Below are positions 1 to 6,584 of a stretch of DNA of 8,685 nt, in pieces. Numbering within the stretch: the first letter of the stretch is position 1; every line of letters begins with the position of its first letter. The stretch covers positions 1-8,685 of the forward strand of contig JBKHDD010000196.1 in NCBI GenBank assembly GCA_046541515.1. The letters run 5' to 3'. Made by a program: the position numbers and the translations under genes. Origin of the DNA: CAYFVR01 sp046541515 (GTDB taxonomy: Bacteria; Desulfobacterota; Desulfobacteria; Desulfobacterales; Desulfococcaceae). The notes under the pieces are model-generated. The model saw nothing but the letters and a program-made list of their open reading frames with translations, had not been told where the DNA came from and searched no databases.

Positions 1-1305
1 TACGACGACGCGCGCCGCGTCCACAACGGCATGATCGACAAGCGGCCGCGATTGATCGCCCAGTGCGCCGACGCGGCGGACGTGATGGACGCCGTGCGGT
101 ATGGGCGGGAAAAGGGCATGGACATCGCGGTGCGGGGCGGCGGACACGGCGGTCCCGGGCTGGGCGTCCGGGATGACGCCCTGGTGATCGACCTGGGCGC
201 CATGAACGGCGTTCGCGTGGACCCGGAGGCCCGGACGGCGCGGGTGGACGCGGGCTGCCGATGGCGGGACGTGGACCACGCCGCCCACCCCTTCGGCCTG
301 GGCGCGGTCAGCGGGATCATCTCCAGCACCGGGGTCGGCGGACTGACCCTGGGCGGCGGCCACGGCTATCTGAGCCGGAAATATGGGCTCGCCGCGGACA
401 ATCTGCTTGCGGCGGACCTGGTGCTGGCCGACGGCCGCTTCGTCCAGGCCAGCGAGATCCAACACCCGGACCTCTTTTGGGCCATCCGGGGCGGCGGCGG
501 AAATTTCGGCGTCGCCACCTCTTTTCTCTTCCGGCTTCATCCGGTGGGCCACTTGGTGGGCGGCGTGACGTTCTGGCCTCTGGACCAGGCCGGGGAAATC
601 CTGCGATGGTATCGGGATTACATTTCCCGCGCGCCCGAGGAGATGTACGGCGCCTTCGCTTTCTTGGTGGTCCCGCCCGCGCCGCCATTTCCCGAAGCCC
701 TGCGCGGAAAAAACCTCTGCGGCGTCATCTGGTGCCACACCGGTCCGGAGGTTGCGGCCGAAGACGCCTTCGCGCACATCCGCCAGGTCCATCCGCCCCT
801 GTTCGAGCATATCGGCCCCTTGCCCTATCCGAACCTGCAGTCGATGTTCGACGACCTGTATCCGCCGGGGCAATTCATGTACTGGAAAGGCGATTTCGTA
901 CGGGAGCTTTCCGACGCGGCCATCGAGAAACATTTGGAATATGGCGGCCTCGCCCCGAACCCGCCCTCCACCATGCATTTGTATCCGATCAACGGCGCGG
1001 TGCACCGGGTGGGGCCGGAAGAAACGGCCTTTCAATACCGGGACGCCACCTGGTCCATGGTGATTGTGGGCGTCGATCCGGAAGGCGAGAACCAACAAGC
1101 CGTCACCGACTGGGCCAAGGACTATTGGACCGCCCTGCGGCCCCACTCCGCGGAAGGCGGATACCTGAACTTCATGATGGAGGAGGGCGCCGACCGGATC
1201 CGGGCCACCTACGGGGACAACTTCGATCGCCTGTCCCGGGTGAAAAAGCGGTACGATCCCGAAAATCTCTTCCACGTAAACCAGAACATCCCGCCGGCCG
1301 CCTGA
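1..1305 (+). CDS. FAD-linked oxidase of the berberine bridge enzyme family, 5' partial
   Basis: The reading frame is open from base 1 and the ten codons before the first visible Met (base 31) already match the family (Y-D-D-A-R-R-V-x-N-G-M), so the true start lies upstream. Counting from that Met, RGGGHGG at 35-41 is the FAD-binding loop; His39 matches the histidine that carries FAD covalently (8-alpha-N1 link). A glycine-rich PCMH-type FAD domain follows (STGVGGLTLGGGHG near 100-113; RGGGGNFG near 153-160). The C-terminal BBE motif YDPENLFHVNQNI closes the protein, so the 3' end is complete. These enzymes oxidise sugars, alkaloids or other alcohols and amines using O2 or another acceptor; the substrate cannot be read here. 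The position that holds a second FAD-linking Cys in bicovalent members appears to be Ile (VSGIISSTG), so a single His link is expected. No signal peptide can be assessed. It ends alone, with no co-oriented neighbour close by. Confidence 0.92.
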   Translation, partial: YDDARRVHNGMIDKRPRLIAQCADAADVMDAVRYGREKGMDIAVRGGGHGGPGLGVRDDALVIDLGAMNGVRVDPEARTARVDAGCRWRDVDHAAHPFGLGAVSGIISSTGVGGLTLGGGHGYLSRKYGLAADNLLAADLVLADGRFVQASEIQHPDLFWAIRGGGGNFGVATSFLFRLHPVGHLVGGVTFWPLDQAGEILRWYRDYISRAPEEMYGAFAFLVVPPAPPFPEALRGKNLCGVIWCHTGPEVAAEDAFAHIRQVHPPLFEHIGPLPYPNLQSMFDDLYPPGQFMYWKGDFVRELSDAAIEKHLEYGGLAPNPPSTMHLYPINGAVHRVGPEETAFQYRDATWSMVIVGVDPEGENQQAVTDWAKDYWTALRPHSAEGGYLNFMMEEGADRIRATYGDNFDRLSRVKKRYDPENLFHVNQNIPPAA

Positions 1306-1705
1306 GCCGGGGGCGGGCTTTCCGCCCTGGCGGTCGATCGTTCATGGGGAATCGGACGGAAGGCGCTCCGGCCGGACGAGATTGAGACGGCGATCCGGGT
1401 GGTCGGGATAGGGCCACCCCATCTCCCCCTCGGCGGGGCTTGGGGGAGACGGCCCCTCGGGACGGCCGTTCCGGATCGGCGCGTCGGCCTTCGTCCGGAA
1501 ACGGTTGGCGGGAGGATGTGGATCCGGGCGTCCGTCGGTTCAGTTTGAATTCGGAATCGGTTAGTTATTGGTAAACCCGTTGACGAAGTTCCGCGGCCGT
1601 CCTATTCATCCGGCCATGCCATCCACGCCCCTCCTTCCCAAGGTCGCCTGGCGATTCCCGCCATTGCGGCCCTTTTTTCCGAATTCCATTCAAAAAAAGA
1701 GTGCC
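1306..1705. other. Gap between oxidase and YkgJ-like gene, hairpins only
   Basis: No convincing gene is visible. Two adjacent inverted repeats stand out: tctccccc (1422-1429) with gggggaga (1442-1449), and acggcc (1449-1454) with ggccgt (1464-1469). Neither is followed by a T tract. The plus frame of the downstream YkgJ-like protein is open back to a TTG at 1568 and has an ATG at 1616, but the extra residues do not resemble the family. A minus-strand frame from 1963 to 1565 is also open; it runs antisense to the cysteine-cluster gene and I recognise nothing in it. Confidence 0.5.
1311..1327 (+). terminator. GC hairpin just after the oxidase stop
   Basis: A perfect 6-bp stem (gggcgg / ccgccc) with a 5-base loop begins 6 bases after the oxidase stop codon. 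There is no T tract after it, so it may only be a transcript-end stabiliser or chance in GC-rich DNA. Confidence 0.25.
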
Positions 1706-2113
1706 ATGCGCCTTCGCTTCCAAAAACTCTTCCCCGCCGGCGGGCTGGTTCCGCACCCGCCTTCGCTTCGGCCCCATTCGGAGGGCGCGCTTCATCCGTC
1801 CCCCAAATCCCCCCGGGTCAACGTCCGGCGCCTGTTCGGCGGTCTTCGCAGGACCTTTCTCCTCCTGTTTCGTCCCGGATACGTTCAGGCACGGTTGGCC
1901 GCCCGTCGCGGCGCGTGTCGGCGATGCGGCGCCTGTTGCCGGATCAACTGGCCCTGTCGCCACCTGTTTTTCGAAAAGGGTCTGGCCGGTTGCCGCCTTT
2001 ACGGCACTCTTCAGCCCCGAATCTGCCGACAGTTTCCCATCGACGAACGGGACCTGGCGGATCGCGACGCGGCCTCGCCCGAGCGGCCCTGCGGATTCTG
2101 GTGGGCTCGGTAG
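1706..2113 (+). CDS. YkgJ/UPF0153-type cysteine-cluster protein
   Basis: The 135-residue product carries the family's metal-binding cysteine pattern: CRRCGACC at 71-78, then Cys84 (WPC), Cys96 (AGCRLY), Cys107 (RICRQFPIDERDL) and Cys129 (PCGF). RPGYVQARLAARRG just before the cluster is also typical of a small cysteine-cluster protein. The family probably binds zinc or an Fe-S cluster; its biochemical role is poorly defined. The start is uncertain. ATG 1706 is the last ATG, GTG or TTG before the cluster and has only a weak purine tract before it (aaaaaaagag). Residues 1 to about 38 are Pro/Arg-rich and unlike the family, whose conserved part seems to begin near VNVRRLFGG, where no start codon exists. 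Upstream starts (TTG 1568, ATG 1616) remain possible, as does loss of the original start. The stop meets the tail of a convergent receptor remnant. Confidence 0.62.
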   Translation: MRLRFQKLFPAGGLVPHPPSLRPHSEGALHPSPKSPRVNVRRLFGGLRRTFLLLFRPGYVQARLAARRGACRRCGACCRINWPCRHLFFEKGLAGCRLYGTLQPRICRQFPIDERDLADRDAASPERPCGFWWAR

Positions 2114-2910
2114 CGTTTTCCCCGCGCCATCTCCACCAAATGGATCACCACCTCATTCAGGCGTATCGCCTGGGTGTTCATTTCCTCGGAGGCGGAAGCG
2201 GTTTCCCGGCCGACGGCCGCGTTTTGCCGCACCACCCGACCCATTTCCCCCGCCCCGCCGTTCACTTCCTGGATGCCCGAAAACTGGTCCCGGGAGGCCC
2301 GGGAAACCTCGGCGATGATCGCCTCCCATCCCCGAAATTCTTCCGCCATTTCGTCATGGGCGGCGTCCGCGGTTTGCGCCCATTCGCTTCCGGTTTCCAC
2401 TTTGCGGACCGTTTCCTCGATCAGGCCGGCGGTGTCCCGGGCCGCTTGGACGGTGCGTCCGGCCAACCCTGGAACCTCGGCCGCCACCACCGCGAAACCC
2501 GCGCCCGCCTCTCCGGCCCGGGCCGCTTCCACCGCCGCGTTCAGGGAAAGGAGGTTGGTCTGAAAGGCGATTTCGTCGATGGTTTGATGATGGTAAACGA
2601 CGGTTGGCCAATTTCCGCGATCTCGGCCATGGATTGGGCGAGGTTGGCCATGAGGGCGTCGGTTTTTTTCGTAGATTTCCGCAGATTTTCGCACAATGGG
2701 GGCGGCTTCCTGGGTTCGGTCCGCGTTTTGGCGGGTCATGTCGCCCATTTGTTCCAGGGAGGCGGTCGCCTGCTCCAGCGAGGCCGCCTGCTGGAAGGAT
2801 GCCTGAGATGATGAGTGGCTGGACGCGGCCAGTTGGCGCGCCCCGGAAGCCGTTTGCTCGGCCCCTTCCCGAATCCGGCCAATGGCCCGCTGGACGGGTC
2901 TGCGAAGCCC
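2011..2910 (-). pseudogene. Remnant of a methyl-accepting chemotaxis protein, signalling domain only
   Basis: Read on the minus strand, this begins abruptly near 2910 with LRRPVQRAIGRIREGAEQ, the segment that normally follows the second membrane helix, and continues through the methylation helix (QQAASLEQATASLEQM), the hairpin tip (DEIAFQTNLLSLNAAVEAARAG) and the descending helix to EEMNTQAIRLNEVVIHLVEMARGKR near 2113. It has no sensor domain, membrane segments or start codon. Between KSAEIYEK and TIDEIAFQ the receptor sequence (TDALMANLAQSMAEIAEIGQ) lies in another frame: one extra base in the A7 run (2663-2669, T on the plus strand) and one missing base in the A3 run (2583-2585) shift the frame out and back. 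The highly conserved EVRNLA is EVPGLA. Past 2113 the open frame is antisense to the YkgJ-like gene and reaches a stop only at 2011, so the original C-terminus is probably lost. Confidence 0.82.
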
Positions 2911-3020
2911 CCGGCCGACGCCCCGACGCCCCCCGGCGGAGGGAACGCCGGGTTTTCCGGAAACGCTGGAAAGCCTTTCGGACGGTTTTTTCGTGGTGGA
3001 GGCCAATTTGGGGCCGACCT

Positions 3021-3285
3021 GTTTCAGTGGCGCTGGTGGACACCGGTTCGGGGATGGACTGGGCCACCCAGAAGCGGCTGTTTGAACCCTTTTTCGCCAC
3101 GAAAGAGCTGGGGAAGGGCACGGGCCCGGGGCCGGCCGCGGTCCACGGCATCGTAAAGCGGCACGGCGGCCATATTCGGGTTTTTCAGCCAGCGCGGACA
3201 GGGGGGCGCCTTTAAGGTTTTTCTGCCGGTCCGGGATGAATCGGTGGAAGAATCGGGTCCCTCCTTTCGATCCTCGGAGGCGTAG
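3021..3285 (+). pseudogene. Remnant of a histidine kinase, C-terminal ATPase region
   Basis: The plus strand encodes VSVALVDTGSGMD (G1 box, from 3021), KRLFEPFFATKELGKGTG (F box) and a degraded G2 box, GTGPGPAAVHGIVKRHGGHI, where kinases have GTGLGLA-x-VYGIVKxHGGHI. Both Leu codons are now Pro (CCG). The frame then fails at the T5 run 3181-3185; removing one base restores FSQRGQGGAFKVFLPVRDE and an in-frame TAG at 3283-3285. The His phosphorylation site and the N box are absent, so this cannot be an active kinase. Just upstream, 2942-3020 in another frame reads ETLESLSDGFFVVEANL, reminiscent of the start of a PAS domain, so an internal deletion may have joined PAS and ATPase parts of one hybrid-type kinase; that link is tentative. 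Confidence 0.78.
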
Positions 3286-3551
3286 GCCCCGCCCTGGGAG
3301 GGTTCGGCCGTTGCTTCCGCGGTCGCCTTCCGCAGTTTCCTCCCCCAAAACGCTTCCCCTTGCCCGCCGTCCTCGCCGGCCGAAATTTTCCGGGCGGAGG
3401 GGCAAGAGGATTTCCACCGCTACTTTGCATTGGTTTTCTCTTTGGGGCCTTCGGTCGGGGGCGAGGCGGCTCGTCTTTCTACCTCGCCGTCGCTCCACGC
3501 AGTCGTCGGCCTCGCTCGGTTTTTCCCGTGTTTCAGGAATGGCATTCCCGT

Positions 3552-3581
3552 ATTTCAGTAATCGCCATTTCAGCAATCGCC
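3552..3581. repeat. 15-bp tandem duplication, two units
   Basis: atttcagtaatcgcc (3552-3566) is followed directly by atttcagcaatcgcc (3567-3581), differing at one base. On the minus strand it lies inside a 49-codon open frame (GTG 3682 to TGA 3533), where it would read AIAEM-AITEI. Confidence 0.8.
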
Positions 3582-3940
3582 CTTCGCTTCTTAAATTGCG
3601 TTCCCGCCTTGGGGATGCCCAGAAGCGGCGGATAGGCGTTTTCCTCGCCCACGAAGTGTCGAACGGCCGCGTCATTGCCCACCGCTCCGCAACGCCCTCC
3701 CTCAATTGTTTCCTGGCATTGTTATTGCTTTTGAATCCGTTTCGAATTCGGATTCCGGGTCGATTTCTTCACGGATAAATCGCGGCCTTCATCCGACCAT
3801 TTGAGGAAAAAGGGCGCCCTGCGCCGACGAAGTGAAAACCCGCGAACATTACCGGAACGGCCAAGGCGATTCCTTTGTGTTTCGTCGAAATTCGCCGCGG
3901 ATGCGGGCGCGACTTTCCCGTCATGCAAATCTCATCATTC

Positions 3941-3980
3941 AATCCGGCAATCCGGCAATCCGGCTTTCCGGCTTTCCAGC
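3941..3980. repeat. 8-bp tandem array, five units
   Basis: Three perfect copies of aatccggc (3941-3964) are followed by tttccggc and tttccagc in the same 8-base register. The unit is not a multiple of three and the array lies in noncoding DNA, so copy number could change without affecting a protein. Similar sequence (caatccgg) is common in dispersed intergenic repeats. Confidence 0.8.
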
Positions 3981-4021
3981 TGAATCGAGGTTTCCGAAAG
4001 TTTCCGCCCTGTGGTTCGACC

Positions 4022-4145
4022 CGCTTAATTCCAATACCGTTCACTTTGGCATTTCAATTGGCCAATCGTGAAAGATTGACCAAGGGGGAATGCAATTCGC
4101 CCCTGCCATTTTTTCGGTAAAATGAACGGTATTGCGCTTAATTCC
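4022..4145. mobile_element. Candidate MITE-like unit: 11-bp inverted repeats inside 11-bp direct repeats
   Basis: The direct repeat cgcttaattcc occurs at 4022-4032 and 4135-4145. Immediately inside are aataccgttca (4033-4043) and its perfect reverse complement tgaacggtatt (4123-4133); one extra G (4134) separates the right inverted repeat from the right direct repeat. This is the arrangement of a small non-autonomous insertion with terminal inverted repeats and a target duplication, about 101 bp long and with no coding capacity. Alternatives are a regulatory palindrome pair or part of a dispersed intergenic repeat. It ends 60 bases before the receptor start codon, so it forms part of that operon's leader or promoter. 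Confidence 0.42.
4084..4114 (+). terminator. Possible terminator or attenuator hairpin upstream of the receptor
   Basis: gggg (4084-4087) pairs with cccc (4100-4103) and gaa (4088-4090) with ttc (4096-4098), leaving a 5-base loop and one bulged G; six T residues follow at 4109-4114 after a 5-base gap. The shape is that of a weak intrinsic terminator inside the repeat-bounded unit. It could insulate the operon from upstream transcription or act as a leader attenuator if the promoter lies upstream. Confidence 0.3.
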
Positions 4146-4191
4146 CATTTTTTTGGAAACGATCCTTCCATTTCCAAGTAGAAACCGCTTG

Positions 4192-4196
4192 AAGGA
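4192..4196 (+). promoter_or_regulatory. Ribosome binding site of the chemoreceptor
   Basis: aagga lies 9 bases before ATG 4206 and supports that start, which also places a short positively charged segment directly before the first membrane helix. Confidence 0.65.
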
Positions 4197-4205
4197 ATCG
4201 GTCAA

Positions 4206-6584
4206 ATGCAAATCCGAATTTTCCAATCGGTCCGCGGCAAGCTTTACTCCGCTTTCGCCCTCATCGCCTTGTTAATCCTTTTGCTCACGACCTTCGTATT
4301 CCTGACGTTCCGACAATTTAACGCGACGCTCTACGCCACCGCGGACGGCATGAACGTGACCGACGAGCTGGCCGCGGCCCACAATCTGTCCAAAAACAGC
4401 GCCCAACTTCTGGCCATCGGGCCCGCGCTGGCCGGAACGAAACAGGTCGATTCCTTCCAGTCCATCGCCGCGGAACTGGATCGCCTCCTCGCCCGGGCGG
4501 CCCGGGAGCGGACCGCCCTCCAAAACGGCGCGGGAAGCGAGGCCCTCCCCGAAATCCGGAACCATCACGAAAACTTGCGGGGTTCTTTCGCCCGCCTCAA
4601 GGACAAAACCCTGGAGAAAATCCGGCTCGGCGAGCGGCGTTCCCAACGGCTGGCGGAAATCCGGACCCTCCACGAAAATCTCATGGAAACCATAGAGCCG
4701 GCGGTGTTCGGTATTTCCTCCTGGGCGCAAATGAACGCGCGGCGCGCCGCTCGGGAGGACGGCAACCAAAACCGGGAGCGGCTGCGAGTCTTCCAGGCCC
4801 GGTTTTATGCGGTTCAAGAACTTCAATTCGCGGCCGCCCGGCATTATGAGGCCCGCAAGGACCCCACGCCCTTCGCCGACGGCGGTTCCGAGGATCGGCT
4901 GCGCAACGCCCTCGAAGCGGTCCAGCGCGCGTTTCCTTCGGAAGCCGGCCGTCCGGAAGCGGTCTCGGAAATGCAACGGTTTTCCCGGGCGATGCTGGAA
5001 GATCCGGCGCTCGTCGGAGCGGCGCTTGGCGTCGAATTTATCCGCTTTTTGCGAAAGGGCGAAACCGCCGTTCGGGAGGTGACCGAAAAATTTTTTCGGT
5101 CCACATTCCGGTCCATCCAGACCGACATGGGCCAGACCCTGATGGAGCAAGTGTCCAAAACCGCGCAGGACGTGACCTACACCCTTGAAATCAAAGCCCA
5201 GGGAAACCTGATGGTCCACCTGCTGAACCGGGTTTCGGAAGCGGAAAGCCGAGACGCGCTCTCCCGGCTCGAAGGGGAATTCCAGAAATCCAACGAAGCC
5301 TTCCAGAACGCGCAGGCGGTTTTTCGGGCCAGCGGCCTGGCGGAAACCAACCCCGTTTTGAATGAAAGCATTTTGGAAATTGGGGATCGCTTCGCGGAGA
5401 TACGGCAAGGCGAAGTAAATATTTTCCAGATTCGAAACCGCGAACTAATCATTCAGGAAGAATTCGAAGAAATTTTCACGGGGAATCGGAAGACCGCCGA
5501 ACAATTGGACGGTCGAATCCGGGAATTGGTGAATCAATCCCGCGAAAACGTCGCCGCCTTCCAACAGACGCTGTACGACGGGATGAACCAGACGATGACC
5601 TCCGTTTTGGTTTCCAACGCCTTGGTGATTCTCCTGATCCTTTTGTTTTCCTCCGGTATCGTCCGTCAGATCAACCGATCCTTGAATGGGGCGCTGGGAC
5701 AGTTGAATCGGAGCACCGGTCCGATTTCGGTCGCGGCGGAGACCGTCTATTCCGGCGGCGGCCAGCTGGCGGCAAGCACCGCCGAGCAGGCGAGATATAT
5801 CGAGGAAACCGCCGATTATCTTCAGAGAATCTCCGGCAAAAGCCGCCAAAACGCCCAAAACGCCAAGGACGCGGATCGTCTGTTCCGGGAGGCGGAGCAA
5901 GAAATCGCGCAAGCCGGCCGCGCCCTTTCGGCGCTCCAGGAATCCATGACGGAAATCGCCGCGGCGAGCCGGGACGCCCAAAAGATCGTCAAAACCATCA
6001 ACGACATCGCCTTTCAAACCAATCTGCTCTCCCTGAACGCCTCGGTCGAAGCCGCCCGGGCGGGTTCCGCGGGGGCCGGGTTTTCCGTGGTCGCGGGGGA
6101 AGTCCGGAATTTGGCGACGGCCTCGGCCGAAGCCGCCCGAAAAACCGGGGCGCTCATCCAGGATACGGTGGACAAAATCGAAGGCGGGGCCGAACGGGCC
6201 GATGAAAGCCACCATTCCTTCCAGCGCGTGGTTCGGAAAACCTCGGGGATTCTGGCGTTGGTGGGGAACATTTCCGAATCTTCCGAATCGCAGGTGGGGG
6301 AAATCGAGGCCGTGCAACAGCGGGTCTCGGAAGTGGACCAAAAAACCCATCAAAACGCAAAAGACGCGGCCAATTTTTCCGAACTTTCGGAACAGATGAA
6401 GTCGCAATCCGACAACCTTGCGTCGGTGGTTCGGAACCTGACCCGATTGATCGGGAAGCGCCTTTCGCCGCTTCCCAACCCCGGCCGGCTCCCTCGCGTC
6501 CGGCGGGGCCTATTCCGATGGAGCCGAAAGCGGAACCCTTCGCCGCCGAGCTCCGAAACCAGACAAAGGATAGAAACGTCATGA
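4206..6584 (+). CDS. Methyl-accepting chemotaxis protein with large TorS-like helical periplasmic domain
   Basis: A full-length 792-residue receptor. A short cytoplasmic start with basic residues precedes membrane helix 1 (about 14-35). A periplasmic domain of about 425 residues (37-463) follows, predicted almost wholly helical. Its patterns NLSKNSAQLLAIGPALAG (60-77), GNLMVHLLNRVSEAESRDAL (from 333) and the IRNREL...NRKTAEQL block (around 410-435) resemble TorS/HBM-type sensor modules, here as two helical bundles. Membrane helix 2 is about 464-484. No canonical HAMP domain fits: the candidate methylation segment STAEQARYIEETA begins only about 40 residues later (524-536). The hairpin tip is DIAFQTNLLSLNASVEAARAG (600-620), the CheA/CheW contact region. 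Residues 753-792 form an Arg/Pro/Ser-rich tail with no NWETF-type CheR/CheB tether. The stop overlaps the next gene's ATG, implying coupled translation with a periplasmic binding protein. Its ligand is unknown. Confidence 0.96.
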   Translation: MQIRIFQSVRGKLYSAFALIALLILLLTTFVFLTFRQFNATLYATADGMNVTDELAAAHNLSKNSAQLLAIGPALAGTKQVDSFQSIAAELDRLLARAARERTALQNGAGSEALPEIRNHHENLRGSFARLKDKTLEKIRLGERRSQRLAEIRTLHENLMETIEPAVFGISSWAQMNARRAAREDGNQNRERLRVFQARFYAVQELQFAAARHYEARKDPTPFADGGSEDRLRNALEAVQRAFPSEAGRPEAVSEMQRFSRAMLEDPALVGAALGVEFIRFLRKGETAVREVTEKFFRSTFRSIQTDMGQTLMEQVSKTAQDVTYTLEIKAQGNLMVHLLNRVSEAESRDALSRLEGEFQKSNEAFQNAQAVFRASGLAETNPVLNESILEIGDRFAEIRQGEVNIFQIRNRELIIQEEFEEIFTGNRKTAEQLDGRIRELVNQSRENVAAFQQTLYDGMNQTMTSVLVSNALVILLILLFSSGIVRQINRSLNGALGQLNRSTGPISVAAETVYSGGGQLAASTAEQARYIEETADYLQRISGKSRQNAQNAKDADRLFREAEQEIAQAGRALSALQESMTEIAAASRDAQKIVKTINDIAFQTNLLSLNASVEAARAGSAGAGFSVVAGEVRNLATASAEAARKTGALIQDTVDKIEGGAERADESHHSFQRVVRKTSGILALVGNISESSESQVGEIEAVQQRVSEVDQKTHQNAKDAANFSELSEQMKSQSDNLASVVRNLTRLIGKRLSPLPNPGRLPRVRRGLFRWSRKRNPSPPSSETRQRIETS
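6565..6570 (+). promoter_or_regulatory. Ribosome binding site of the binding-protein gene, inside the receptor gene
   Basis: aaagga lies 10 bases before ATG 6581 and within the last receptor codons. Together with the ATGA start/stop overlap at 6581-6584 it fixes the start of the binding protein and supports translational coupling. Confidence 0.65.

Larger units (their letters stand above)
3286..4205. other. Noncoding stretch rich in short repeats, leader of the receptor operon
   Basis: No recognisable gene is present. The first half (to about 3500) is GC-rich and open in one plus frame without family resemblance. From about 3530 the DNA is clearly more AT-rich than its surroundings and holds a 15-bp tandem duplication, an 8-bp tandem array, a small hairpin (gaatccg 3733-3739 / cggattc 3749-3755) and a repeat-bounded unit next to the receptor gene. 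Minus-strand frames at 3682-3533 (49 residues) and 4044-3769 (91 residues) are open, but they read like translated intergenic repeat rather than known proteins. A TAAAAT at 4118-4123 could be a -10 element for the receptor operon, but no good -35 sits 16-18 bases upstream. Confidence 0.55.

Noticed and set aside
261..1385. 374-codon plus-strand frame inside the oxidase gene
   Set aside because: Arg/Pro/Gly-rich shadow frame of the conserved FAD oxidase.
2011..3705. A single 564-residue minus-strand protein
   Set aside because: Only the part below about 2910 is receptor sequence; the rest is antisense to the kinase remnant or noncoding, so it is not one gene.
4046..4062. Sigma-54-like promoter (tggcatttcaattggc) before the receptor
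   Set aside because: The -24 GG is present but the -12 position reads GG instead of the required GC, so it fails the core rule.
4076..4081. ttgacc as a sigma-70 -35 box
   Set aside because: No -10-like hexamer lies 16-18 bases downstream.
4272..5408. Long minus-strand open frame antisense to the receptor
   Set aside because: It mirrors the codon pattern of a clearly conserved receptor gene and has no family features of its own.
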